Assembly: GCA_025351525.1 (NCBI GenBank)
Contig: JANXVV010000331.1
Span: 1-39,861 of the forward strand
Source: Humisphaera sp.
GTDB lineage: Bacteria > Planctomycetota > Phycisphaerae > Tepidisphaerales > Tepidisphaeraceae
Direction of reading: 5' to 3'
DNA length: 39,861 bases
This document shows positions 9,635 through 18,347 of this stretch, piece after piece. The notes under the pieces were generated by a model. It did no database searches, was not told the DNA's origin, and was given only the letters and a program-made list of their open reading frames with translations. A program made the position numbers and the translations under genes. Position 1 is the stretch's first letter; the number at the start of each line of letters is the position of its first letter.

Positions 9635-10651
9635 ATGAGAATGGATGCTCTCGTCAGTCAGGTGTGGGGAACGGAGGCGGGGGAACCGAGAAGGCGCGAA
9701 GAGACGAAGTGCGCGCGAAGGAATTGCAGCGCGGCGGTGATTCTTCCCGGTAAAACCTTTTCCGAATGCCTTCGCGAGATCTTCGCGCTTTCGCGCCTCC
9801 GCGGTTCCCCCGATTTTTCCGCGCTTTCCACGGTGTTTCGCAGCGGGGGCGGGAAATTCGTCACGGCGACAGTCGTCGCCATGTTCCTTGCGATCGCTGG
9901 AGCGGCGTGCGGGCAGACGGTGCCGGCCCAGGCTGGCTCTGAAACCGTCGTTAAAGACACAGCAACTCTGCCGATCCAACTGCCGGATCTCACCAAGCGC
10001 GAAAATCTTTCATCGGCCATGCAGATCATCATTCTGCTGACGGTGCTCTCGCTCGCGCCCGCCATCCTGCTGATGATGACCAGCTTCACCCGCATCATCA
10101 TCGTTCTGTCGCTCTTACGGCAGGCGCTCGGCACACAGCAGTTGCCGCCGAATCAAATACTGGTGGGGTTGGCGATGTTCATGACCTTCCTGGTGATGGG
10201 TCCGACCTGGCAGCGGATCAACAACGAGGCATTGCGGCCCTACCTCGACGGTCAGAAGGACATGGATCAAGCCCGCGCCCTTTCTCTCGCCCAGCAACCG
10301 CTGCGCGATTTCATGATCAACAACATTCGCGAGTGCGGCAACGACGAGGATATTTTCCTGTTCACCGATTTTCGCCACGAGAAGCCGCAAACGTGGGCGG
10401 ATATCAGCACGGTGACGCTGGTGCCGGCCTTCATGCTGAGCGAATTGAAAACGGCGTTTCTGATGGGGTTCAAAATTTATCTGCCGTTTTTAATCATCGA
10501 CATGGTGATTTCCGCGGTGTTGATCAGCATGGGAATGATGATGCTGCCGCCGGTTCTGATTTCTTTACCATTTAAAATACTTCTTTTTGTACTTGTGGGG
10601 GGTTGGCACTTGATTACCAGAACGTTGATGGATAGTTTTGTAACAACTTAA
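9635..10651 (+). CDS. fliP: Flagellar biosynthetic protein FliP with an N-terminal extension translated from an inverted-repeat element
   Basis: Conserved core MQIIILLTVLSLAPAILLMMTSFTRIIIVLSLLRQALGTQQLPPNQILVGLAMFMTFLVMGPTW. GGGAGGA lies just upstream of ATG 9635. Alternative starts: GTG 9833 or ATG 9881. Confidence 0.95.
   Translation: MRMDALVSQVWGTEAGEPRRREETKCARRNCSAAVILPGKTFSECLREIFALSRLRGSPDFSALSTVFRSGGGKFVTATVVAMFLAIAGAACGQTVPAQAGSETVVKDTATLPIQLPDLTKRENLSSAMQIIILLTVLSLAPAILLMMTSFTRIIIVLSLLRQALGTQQLPPNQILVGLAMFMTFLVMGPTWQRINNEALRPYLDGQKDMDQARALSLAQQPLRDFMINNIRECGNDEDIFLFTDFRHEKPQTWADISTVTLVPAFMLSELKTAFLMGFKIYLPFLIIDMVISAVLISMGMMMLPPVLISLPFKILLFVLVGGWHLITRTLMDSFVTT
9679..9811. repeat. 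Inverted-repeat element inside the 5' part of the fliP ORF
   Basis: GGGGGAACCGAGAAGGCGCGAAGAGACGAAGTGCGCGCGAAGG (9679-9721) versus CCTTCGCGAGATCTTCGCGCTTTCGCGCCTCCGCGGTTCCCCC (9769-9811), imperfect inverted arms of about 43 nt. Confidence 0.9.
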
Positions 10652-10787
10652 TTCGCCGTTCGCTTTTCATGGATGGAAAGCCGGCCGCGTCGGATTCAAG
10701 CGATGAAAAATCGCGGGAATTCGCGACTTTTGCCGTTGGTTCGATCCCCCGCGAACCACCGGCGGCACCTATGGAAGGGTGACTCGC

Positions 10788-11051
10788 ATGGACCTCTCAC
10801 AAGCCAGCGATCTGATTCGCGAGACGCTCACGCTCGCTTTGATCATCTCCGCCCCGATGCTCATCATCGGCTTGGTGGTCGGCGTGTTCGTATCACTTCT
10901 GCAGGCCGTCACGCAAATTCAAGAACAGACTTTGTCACTGATCCCGAAACTCGCCGCCATGATCGGTGCGGCGATTGTGTTGATGCCGTGGATCGGACAT
11001 CGGTTGATGGAGTACGCCACGACGATGTTTTCAACCGGACTGACACCGTGA
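10788..11051 (+). CDS. fliQ: Flagellar biosynthetic protein FliQ
   Basis: MDLSQASDLIRETLTLALIISAPMLIIGLVVGVFVSLLQAVTQIQEQTLSLIPKLAAM. Confidence 0.97.
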   Translation: MDLSQASDLIRETLTLALIISAPMLIIGLVVGVFVSLLQAVTQIQEQTLSLIPKLAAMIGAAIVLMPWIGHRLMEYATTMFSTGLTP

Positions 11052-11081
11052 GGACTGAGGACTCAGACCTCCCTGACCGCC

Positions 11082-11846
11082 ATGCTGAATTTACTGCAAG
11101 ACATCCCGACTTACGTGCTCGTCTTCTTCCGCGTGGCGGGGTTGATGATGTCGGCACCGTTGTTCGGCAGCGCAAAGATACCACGGCGGGTGAAAGTGCT
11201 GCTCGCCATCGTGCTGGCGTTCGGAATGTCGCCCGGCCTCGCCCGCCCGCCGTGGCCCGATACGCCCTGGCAACTGGCCGTCGGGGTGGGCGGGGAATTG
11301 GTGTTCGGGCTTGCGATGGGAATGGCGCTCAGTTTCACGTTCATCGCCGTCAACTGGGGCGGTGAGATCATCGGGCAGCAGATGGGAATCAATCTCGGTG
11401 AAGTCTTCGATCCGCAGTTCGGCAAGCAGGCGTCGCTCATCGGCGACCTGTATTTCATGCTGACGCTGGCGATCTTCCTCATCTGCAACGGGCATCACGC
11501 GATGCTTCGCGGCATCCATGCCAGCTTCGAGGCGTTGCCTTTGTTGAGCGTGGGCATGACCGAAAACGTGTTCAAGCTGCTACTCGATTTACTGACTGCC
11601 GCGACGGTGCTGGCGATGCAATTGGCCGCGCCAATGCTGCTAACGATGTTGGTGGTGGACCTGGGATTGGGATTCATCGGAAAGACGATGCCGCAGATCA
11701 ATGTGATGTCGGCAGGCGTTTCGATCAAGTCCGCGATCGGTGTCGGTGTGCTGCTGGCGGGCCTGACGCTCACCAGCGACATCATCCGCAATTCGCTGCT
11801 GGATTCGATGGAGAGCGTAAGGACGGCGTGGCTGGGAATGAGCTGA
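11082..11846 (+). CDS. fliR: Flagellar biosynthetic protein FliR
   Basis: FFRVAGLMMSAPLFGSAKIPRRVKVLLAIVLAFGMSP...GEIIGQQMGINLGEVFDPQFGKQASLIGDLYFMLTLAIFL. Confidence 0.97.
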   Translation: MLNLLQDIPTYVLVFFRVAGLMMSAPLFGSAKIPRRVKVLLAIVLAFGMSPGLARPPWPDTPWQLAVGVGGELVFGLAMGMALSFTFIAVNWGGEIIGQQMGINLGEVFDPQFGKQASLIGDLYFMLTLAIFLICNGHHAMLRGIHASFEALPLLSVGMTENVFKLLLDLLTAATVLAMQLAAPMLLTMLVVDLGLGFIGKTMPQINVMSAGVSIKSAIGVGVLLAGLTLTSDIIRNSLLDSMESVRTAWLGMS

Positions 11847-11848
11847 GG

Positions 11849-12057
11849 TGACATCGGCGTCTCGCCCGTGCGTTGCATTTGAGTTGCTAAAAACACTGTC
11901 GTGGCACGGGCTTCCAGCCCGTGTTGACGATTTGAAACTCGCAGAGAACGTGAGTTCCAACCTCTTTGTCGCACAGGCCCGCAAACACGGGATGGAAGCC
12001 CGTGCCACATTGTGAGGCATGAAGAAAGAAATGCATGGGCGAGACGCCCATGCCACC
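11849..12057. repeat. Nested repeats: degenerate family B pair enclosing a family A pair
   Basis: Outer B: GTGACATCGGCGTCTCGCCCGTGCG (~11849-11873) and GCATGGGCGAGACGCCCATGCCACC (12033-12057). Inner A: GTGGCACGGGCTTCCAGCCCGTG (11901-11923) and CACGGGATGGAAGCCCGTGCCAC (11986-12008). Confidence 0.88.
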
Positions 12058-12073
12058 GGGATGACGAACGATT

Positions 12074-13162
12074 ATGGCTGAAGATACCGGCGACAAAACT
12101 GAAGCACCCACCCAGCGCCGCCGTGAAGAGGCGCGCGAGCAGGGGAATGTCGCGCGCAGCGCCGACTTAACCGCGTCCGCCGTCCTGGTCAGCGGGATGA
12201 TCCTCTTGAACTGGTACGGCCAAAACCTCTTCGGCGCGATGCACGGTGTGGTTCGCAAAATGCTCGGGGCTGCGGCGCTCGGCAATGTCGATGTTCACTC
12301 GGCGACCGATGGGGTCGTGACCTCCCTCGCCACCATTGGCCGTGCGATGGCACCGCTCCTCATCGGCATGATGCTGGTGGCCGTGGTCATCAATATCGCC
12401 CAGGTCGGACTGCACCTGACCCCCGAAAAATTGCGGCCCAACCTCGGCGCGCTTAGCCCGCTCAAAGGTTTTGGGCGGCTGTTCCAGGGACAGGGGATGA
12501 TGAAACTGGTCATGGGGCTGCTGAAGATGGCGCTGGTCGCCGTCACGGCTTACTCGGCGATCCATGGCCGGATGAATCTGATCCTCGGCGTCGCCCAACT
12601 CGAATTCCTCCAGATTCTGCAACTCGGCGCGGACATGGTCTACCGCATCGGTCTGCGCGTCGCGCTGCTGCTCTTTATCCTGGCCTTGTTCGACTATCTC
12701 TGGCAGCGTTATCAGCTCGAAAAAAGCCTGAAAATGTCCAAGCAGGAAGTCAAGGATGAAATGCGGCGAATGGACGGCGACCCGAAGCTCAAACAGCGCC
12801 GCCGACAAATCGCCCAGCAGATCGCCCAGAAGAGATTGCAGAAGGATGTGCCGACGGCGGATGTGGTCATCACCAACCCGACCGAGTTTGCCATCGCGCT
12901 GAAATATGACCAGTCCACCATGCACGCCCCGCGCGTGGTGGCCAAGGGACAGGGCGTGATCGCCAAGCGAATCCGCGAGTTGGCTATCGCCGCCGGCGTG
13001 CCGATCCTGGAACGTAAACCACTGGCCCGCGCGCTCTACAAACTGGTGGAAGTCGGACAGGAAATCCCCGAGGAATTTTATTCCGCGATCGCGGAGATTC
13101 TGGCGTACGTGTACGAACTGACCGGGAAAGTAAAACGAGCGAGAGCGATGAATGTCGAATGA
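12074..13162 (+). CDS. flhB: Flagellar biosynthetic protein FlhB
   Basis: MAEDTGDKTEAPTQRRREEAREQGNVARSADL; autocleavage-region equivalent VVITNPTEFAIALKYD; AGVPILERKPLARALY. Confidence 0.97.
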   Translation: MAEDTGDKTEAPTQRRREEAREQGNVARSADLTASAVLVSGMILLNWYGQNLFGAMHGVVRKMLGAAALGNVDVHSATDGVVTSLATIGRAMAPLLIGMMLVAVVINIAQVGLHLTPEKLRPNLGALSPLKGFGRLFQGQGMMKLVMGLLKMALVAVTAYSAIHGRMNLILGVAQLEFLQILQLGADMVYRIGLRVALLLFILALFDYLWQRYQLEKSLKMSKQEVKDEMRRMDGDPKLKQRRRQIAQQIAQKRLQKDVPTADVVITNPTEFAIALKYDQSTMHAPRVVAKGQGVIAKRIRELAIAAGVPILERKPLARALYKLVEVGQEIPEEFYSAIAEILAYVYELTGKVKRARAMNVE

Positions 13163-13176
13163 GATAAGACCAAGTT

Positions 13177-13285
13177 GTGGCACGGGCTTCCAGCCCGTGT
13201 TAGCGATCTGAAATTCGAATGAACTGTATTGATTGAAATGTTTTGACGCACTGGCCCGCTAACACGGGCTGGAAGCCCGTGCCAC
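13177..13285. repeat. Paired palindrome, family A (flhB-flhA intergenic)
   Basis: GTGGCACGGGCTTCCAGCCCGTG (13177-13199) and CACGGGCTGGAAGCCCGTGCCAC (13263-13285): exact reverse complements, each itself palindromic. Confidence 0.95.
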
Positions 13286-13323
13286 GACAGGGATGAAGTC
13301 GTCGGTATGAATTGAAATTATAA

Positions 13324-15426
13324 ATGTCCGTCGCCATTTCAAATCCTCTCTTCGCAAAGCTCCACGCCAACCGCGGGATGATTTTCCCATTGGCGGTGAT
13401 CAGCCTGCTGATGGTCATCCTCGTCCCGCTGCCGCCGGCGGTGCTGGATTTCCTGTTGCTGTTCAACATGACCCTCAGCGTCATGGTGCTGGTCACCACC
13501 ATTTATGTGCAAAGCCCGCTGGAATTTTCGGTGTTTCCCTCCCTGCTGCTGGCGACCACGATGGTGCGCCTCGTCCTGAACGCAGCCACCACGCGCCTCA
13601 TTCTCACCGCGCACGGCAACACGCAAACCGCGCTGTTCGCCGCCGGGCAGGTCGTCGAAACCTTCGCGGAATTTGTCACCGGTGGGTCGCTCGCGGTCGG
13701 TGTCATCATCTTCATCATCATCGTGGTGATTCAGTTTGTGGTCATCACCAAGGGTGCCTCACGCATCTCGGAAGTGGCCGCTCGATTCACGCTCGATGCC
13801 ATGCCCGGCAAGCAGATGGCGATCGACGCGGACCTGAACGCGGGCCTGATCAAGGAAGAAGAAGCCCGTCGCCGTCGGCAACAGGTGGCGCAGGAGGCTG
13901 ATTTTTACGGGGCAATGGACGGTGCCAGCAAATTTGTGCGCGGCGACGCGGTGGCGGCGATCGTCATCACGATCGTCAATATCTTGGGCGGCCTCTACGT
14001 CGGCATGGTCGAGAACAATTGGCCGATCATGGATTGCCTCAAGCTCTATACGAAGCTGACCATCGGCGACGGATTGGTCAGCCAGGTGCCGGCGTTCGTC
14101 GTGTCTTTGGCGGCGGGCTTGATCGTCACCCGCTCCAGCAGCAAGAGCAATCTGGGTGATGAAGTCATCGCGCAGGTCTTCGCCAAACCCAAAGCGCTCA
14201 TCATCGCCGCCGCGTTTCTGATGCTGATGTCGCTCACCAGCATGCCCAAGCCACCACTGCTGATTCTCGGTTCCTGCTGTGCCGGATTGGCTTACACACT
14301 GACGAAAAACGAAAGCCGCAAGGTCGTCCAAACCGCCCGCGATGATCTGGAAAAAGTCGCCCGGGAAAAAAAGGAACCGGAAAAAGCGGAGAAGGCGCTC
14401 GAGCTGGACACGATGGAATTGGAGGTCGGTTACGGCTTGGTGCGACTGGTGGACACGGCCAAAGGTGGCGATCTGCTCGACCGAATCAGCATGATTCGCC
14501 GGCAAATCGCGACGGACCTGGGCATCATCGTGCCGCCGATCCGCATTCGCGACAATATGCAACTGGGGGCCAATGACTACCTCGTCAAACTCAAAGGCCA
14601 GAGGATCGGCAAGGGTGAAACGTATCCCGAGCAGTTTCTGGCGATGGACAACGGCGCGACCAGCGGGCCGATCATCGGTGCGACGGAGACGAAGGAACCC
14701 GCCTTCGGACTTCCCGCGTATTGGATCACCGAGCCGCAGCGCGGGCAAGCGGAGTTGCTGAATTACACCGTCGTGGAAGCCACCAGTGTGCTGGCGACGC
14801 ATCTGACGGAGATCATCAAATCGCACGCTTTTGAGCTGCTCACCCGGCAGGAAGCCCGGAACCTCGTCGACAATTTAAAGACCCGTTTGCCGGCGCTCGT
14901 CGAGGAGGTCATCCCAATTCTGATCAAGCTGGGCGAGTTGCAGAAGGTGATGCAGAACCTGCTGCGCGAGCGGGTGCCGGTGCGCGATCTGGAAACGATC
15001 ATCGAAACGCTCGGTGATTTTTCGAGCCGCACCAAGGATCTGGATGTGTTGACCGAGTACGTTCGCAACGCGCTCTCGCGCACGATCTGCAAGCAGAATG
15101 TGGATGAGCAGGATCGCATCTGGTGTCTCACGCTCGACCCGACTTTGGAAGATTTGATCAACGGGCACATCGAGCGGAGCGAGCGTGGAATGACCAACAC
15201 CATGCCGCCGCTGACGGCTCAGCAGATCGTGCAGAAGATCGCCGGCAAGGCGCAGGAATTAACGCAGAGCGGCCGTCCGGCAGTGGTGCTGTGCAACCCG
15301 GCGGTACGGCAGGCGCTGCGGCGAATGCTGGAAACCAGCCTGCCCCACGTGGCCGTGCTGTCCTTTAATGAAATCGTGCCGGAAGTGACGGTCGAGGCCG
15401 TGGCGATGGTGGGAATGAATGATTGA
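13324..15426 (+). CDS. flhA: Flagellar biosynthesis protein FlhA
   Basis: MTLSVMVLVTTIYVQSPLEFSVFPSLLLATTMVRLVLNAATTRLIL; RISEVAARFTLDAMPGKQMAIDADLNAGLIKEEEARRRR. Confidence 0.98.
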   Translation: MSVAISNPLFAKLHANRGMIFPLAVISLLMVILVPLPPAVLDFLLLFNMTLSVMVLVTTIYVQSPLEFSVFPSLLLATTMVRLVLNAATTRLILTAHGNTQTALFAAGQVVETFAEFVTGGSLAVGVIIFIIIVVIQFVVITKGASRISEVAARFTLDAMPGKQMAIDADLNAGLIKEEEARRRRQQVAQEADFYGAMDGASKFVRGDAVAAIVITIVNILGGLYVGMVENNWPIMDCLKLYTKLTIGDGLVSQVPAFVVSLAAGLIVTRSSSKSNLGDEVIAQVFAKPKALIIAAAFLMLMSLTSMPKPPLLILGSCCAGLAYTLTKNESRKVVQTARDDLEKVAREKKEPEKAEKALELDTMELEVGYGLVRLVDTAKGGDLLDRISMIRRQIATDLGIIVPPIRIRDNMQLGANDYLVKLKGQRIGKGETYPEQFLAMDNGATSGPIIGATETKEPAFGLPAYWITEPQRGQAELLNYTVVEATSVLATHLTEIIKSHAFELLTRQEARNLVDNLKTRLPALVEEVIPILIKLGELQKVMQNLLRERVPVRDLETIIETLGDFSSRTKDLDVLTEYVRNALSRTICKQNVDEQDRIWCLTLDPTLEDLINGHIERSERGMTNTMPPLTAQQIVQKIAGKAQELTQSGRPAVVLCNPAVRQALRRMLETSLPHVAVLSFNEIVPEVTVEAVAMVGMND

Positions 15427-15437
15427 AAGTGCTTCTT

Positions 15438-15547
15438 GTGGCACGGGCTTCCAGCCCGTGTTGACGGGCCAATGCGACGAAGAGTTTTGTTTTTAAGAGC
15501 TTTCTTTGAATCGCGGATCGCTCACGCGGGCTGGAAGCCCGTGCCAC
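15438..15547. repeat. Paired palindrome, family A (flhA-flhF intergenic)
   Basis: GTGGCACGGGCTTCCAGCCCGTG (15438-15460) and CACGCGGGCTGGAAGCCCGTGCCAC (15523-15547). Confidence 0.94.
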
Positions 15548-15638
15548 AGTTAAGGTTTGAGTCAGTGTTTGCATCTGCCGGTTACGTGGGTGACCGGCGA
15601 CGGGAAGAACGGGATCGAAGATCGACGGGAAGTGTCTC

Positions 15639-16895
15639 ATGCAGTTGAAAACATTCTCAGCAGCCACCATGGCCGAGGCCCTGGTTCAGGTGAAGAGCGA
15701 GATGGGCGGCGACGCCGTCATTCTGCACACGCGGACCTACCAGCGCCGCCGCTGGTTGGGTCTACGGCGTGTGGAAGTGGTGGAGATCACCGCGGGCAAC
15801 GGGCTGAATGTGCCGCGCGGGGCAAGACCTCGCCCGCGCCCGACAGCACAACCGCCCGCGCAGTTGCAGCCGATCGGCGCATCGCGCGTCTCCGGTCAGG
15901 GCACGCTTGCGGCTCTTGCGGCCTCGCGCGTTTCCATGAGGGATGACATTCCATCGTCCGTCGAAAACTCCCGCCAGTTTTTGGAGACGCCGGCCGTCAA
16001 CACCGCCGTCATGCTCAATCTCACGCAGGAGATGACGGCTCTTAAAAGCATGGTGAACGATCTGGTGACGCAAAGCCGCATGACCCAGGCACCCAACGTG
16101 CCGGAGGATCTGTTCGACTACTATTTGCAGATGGTTCAAAGCCAGGTGGCCGCCGAGATCGCGTCCGATGTTTTGAAGACGCTGCGAAATAACCATCGCC
16201 CGGATCAGTTGAAAAACAAGCAGTTCGTCCATGAAAAAATCACGGAGCAGCTTGAGAAGATGCTGCCGGTGAGCGGGCCGATCGTCCGCAAGAAAACCGT
16301 CGGGCCGCATGTGGTGGCATTGATCGGGCCGACCGGCGTGGGCAAGACGACGACCATTGCCAAACTGGCCGCCAATCTCAAGCTGCGTGAAAACCGCACG
16401 GTGGGATTGATCACGATCGACACCTTCCGCATCGCGGCGGTCGACCAGCTTAAAAAGTACGCCGACATCCTGGACATTCCCCTGCGGGTCGTCTCGTCGC
16501 CCGATGAATTGCGCGAGGCGGTTGAAGCGATGGGCGATCGCGAGTTCATTCTGATCGACACCGCCGGTCGCAGCCCATCCGATACGCTGAAGCTTCAGGA
16601 GTTGCGGAATTTCATCACCGTGGCCGGACCGGATGAGGTGCATCTGGTTTTATCCAGCACCGCCAGCCAGGAATGCATTGAGTCCGCCATCACCCGCTTC
16701 GGGCAGGTGCGGGTGGACAAAATCCTGTTCACGAAGCTCGATGAAGCGGTGCATGTCGGCGTGGTTTTAAACGTGGCCCGCAAGGTGAACAAGGCGTTGA
16801 GCTACGTCACCACCGGGCAGGATGTGCCGGATGACATTGAAGTGGGGAAGGGCCGCCGATTGGCGCAGTTAATTTTATCGGGGGGAAATATATGA
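15639..16895 (+). CDS. flhF: Flagellar SRP-type GTPase FlhF
   Basis: MQLKTFSAATMAEALVQVKSEMGGDAVILHTRTY; VALIGPTGVGKTTTIAKLAANLKLRENRTVGLITIDTFRIAAVDQLKKYADIL; TKLDEA. Confidence 0.97.
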   Translation: MQLKTFSAATMAEALVQVKSEMGGDAVILHTRTYQRRRWLGLRRVEVVEITAGNGLNVPRGARPRPRPTAQPPAQLQPIGASRVSGQGTLAALAASRVSMRDDIPSSVENSRQFLETPAVNTAVMLNLTQEMTALKSMVNDLVTQSRMTQAPNVPEDLFDYYLQMVQSQVAAEIASDVLKTLRNNHRPDQLKNKQFVHEKITEQLEKMLPVSGPIVRKKTVGPHVVALIGPTGVGKTTTIAKLAANLKLRENRTVGLITIDTFRIAAVDQLKKYADILDIPLRVVSSPDELREAVEAMGDREFILIDTAGRSPSDTLKLQELRNFITVAGPDEVHLVLSSTASQECIESAITRFGQVRVDKILFTKLDEAVHVGVVLNVARKVNKALSYVTTGQDVPDDIEVGKGRRLAQLILSGGNI

Positions 16896-17815
16896 GTGCG
16901 ATCATCAACCCACGTACGCTTTCTCTGGCCGCTTCATCGTCATCCCTCGGCTCCGGATCATCGGGCGTGGTGGATCAGGCGGCGCACCTTCGCTCGCTGA
17001 TGAAAGCCCGCGCCCGCGCCACGGTGATCGCCATCACCAGCGGCAAAGGCGGCGTGGGCAAGAGCAACATCGCGGTGAACCTGGCGGTGACGTTTGCCGC
17101 CGCCGGCAAGGAGGTAGTGCTGCTGGATGCCGACCTTGGGCTGGCGAACGCGGATGTGCTGTGCAACATGGATCTGCCGTTCAACCTGTCTCACGTCATC
17201 GCCCGCAAAAAGGAAGTGCGCGACGTTTTGTACAAAGCCCCCGGCGGGTTCCGATTGATCGGCGGCGCTTCGGGCCTGGCGCGCATGGCCGATCTCAGTG
17301 AGTTCGATCGGCAGCGCCTGGTCAACTCACTCGTCGAGTTGGAAAAAAACGCGGACATCATTCTGATCGACACCGGCGCGGGGATCAGCCCGAACGTGCT
17401 TTCATTCACCCGCGCTGCCGACGATGTGCTGGTCGTCACCACGCCCGAGCCCACGGCCATCACCGATGCCTACGCGATGGTCAAAGTCATCAGCAAGGAT
17501 AAACAGGCCCGCCGCGTCAGCCTGTTGGTCAATCAGGCTCACAATGCGACGGAGGCGGCGCAGGTCTACGAGCGCATCGCGACGGTTGCGAAAAAGTTTT
17601 TGAATTTGAACGTGCTGGATGCCGGGCATGTGGTGAGCGACAGCGAGGTGCCGCTGGCGGTGCGGAAGCGCACGCCGTTCGTGATCGGTTCGCCGCGCTG
17701 TCATGCGAGCCATTGCGTGGCGCAGTTGGCGATGCGGTTGGCGGAGGGTGTTTCGGTGCAGCCTGACAGCGGTGGGTTTTTCAATCGGATGAGCCGGTGG
17801 TTTTTTAAGGGATGA
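16892..17815 (+). CDS. flhG: MinD/ParA-family ATPase FlhG (FleN/YlxH)
   Basis: ATGA overlap with flhF; VIAITSGKGGVGKSNIAVNLAVTFAAAGKEVVLLDADLGLANADVL. Confidence 0.95.
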   Translation: MSAIINPRTLSLAASSSSLGSGSSGVVDQAAHLRSLMKARARATVIAITSGKGGVGKSNIAVNLAVTFAAAGKEVVLLDADLGLANADVLCNMDLPFNLSHVIARKKEVRDVLYKAPGGFRLIGGASGLARMADLSEFDRQRLVNSLVELEKNADIILIDTGAGISPNVLSFTRAADDVLVVTTPEPTAITDAYAMVKVISKDKQARRVSLLVNQAHNATEAAQVYERIATVAKKFLNLNVLDAGHVVSDSEVPLAVRKRTPFVIGSPRCHASHCVAQLAMRLAEGVSVQPDSGGFFNRMSRWFFKG

Positions 17816-17820
17816 AAATG

Positions 17821-17884
17821 GGTGGCATGGGCGTCCCGCCCATGGTCTTAAGTTTAAAACGCATGGGCGAGACGCTCATGCCAC
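17821..17884. repeat. Paired palindrome, family B (downstream of flhG)
   Basis: GGTGGCATGGGCGTCCCGCCCATG (17821-17844) and GCATGGGCGAGACGCTCATGCCAC (17861-17884). Confidence 0.93.
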
Positions 17885-18022
17885 CTGAAAAAATGACAAA
17901 GGGCTTGACAGACCCCCTAAGTATATAGAGAGACCTCATGCGGACGGAAACGCATCGAATCGGCCGGATGTGAAACCCGTGATGGCCGCAAGTGCATTGT
18001 TTCTCGAAGAACTGGAAACCCA

Positions 18023-18265
18023 ATGGCTCGAAAAATTGCCGCATCCTCCGCACTGCTGGTCTTCGCGATCTCGGTTTTATTGGGCTTGGGCGCTTCGAAC
18101 ACGTTCAGCACCACCCTGTCGCGGGCGCTGCTGGCGATGGGGGGCACGTTCGTCATCGGACTCGTGATCGGCGCGATGGCGGACAGGATGATCGCGGAAA
18201 ACTTGAGCCCGGTGGAAAAAAAATTAAAAAATTCAGAGGCGAAAACCGGAACGCTGGACCGATAA
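18023..18265 (+). CDS. Small predicted membrane protein (80 aa) between flhG and fliA
   Basis: MARKIAASSALLVFAISVLLGLGASNTFSTTLSRALLAMGGTFVIGLVIGAMADRMIAENLS...: two hydrophobic helices; same strand and context as the flagellar genes. Confidence 0.65.
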   Translation: MARKIAASSALLVFAISVLLGLGASNTFSTTLSRALLAMGGTFVIGLVIGAMADRMIAENLSPVEKKLKNSEAKTGTLDR

Positions 18266-18347
18266 ACGGAACTGCGAAGGTGCGCGTCTGAGAGTTGTCG
18301 TTCAATTGTGTAAGGAAGCATCTAAACCCTAAGGATCGGGAGAACCC

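Noticed and set aside
13759-14826. 355-aa minus-strand ORF
   Set aside because: Antisense to flhA; His/Asp/Arg-rich shadow frame.
17905-17929. Possible promoter TTGACA...TATATAG upstream of the small membrane protein gene
   Set aside because: Spacing between the candidate -35 and -10 boxes is only about 11-13 nt, too short for a normal sigma-70 promoter.
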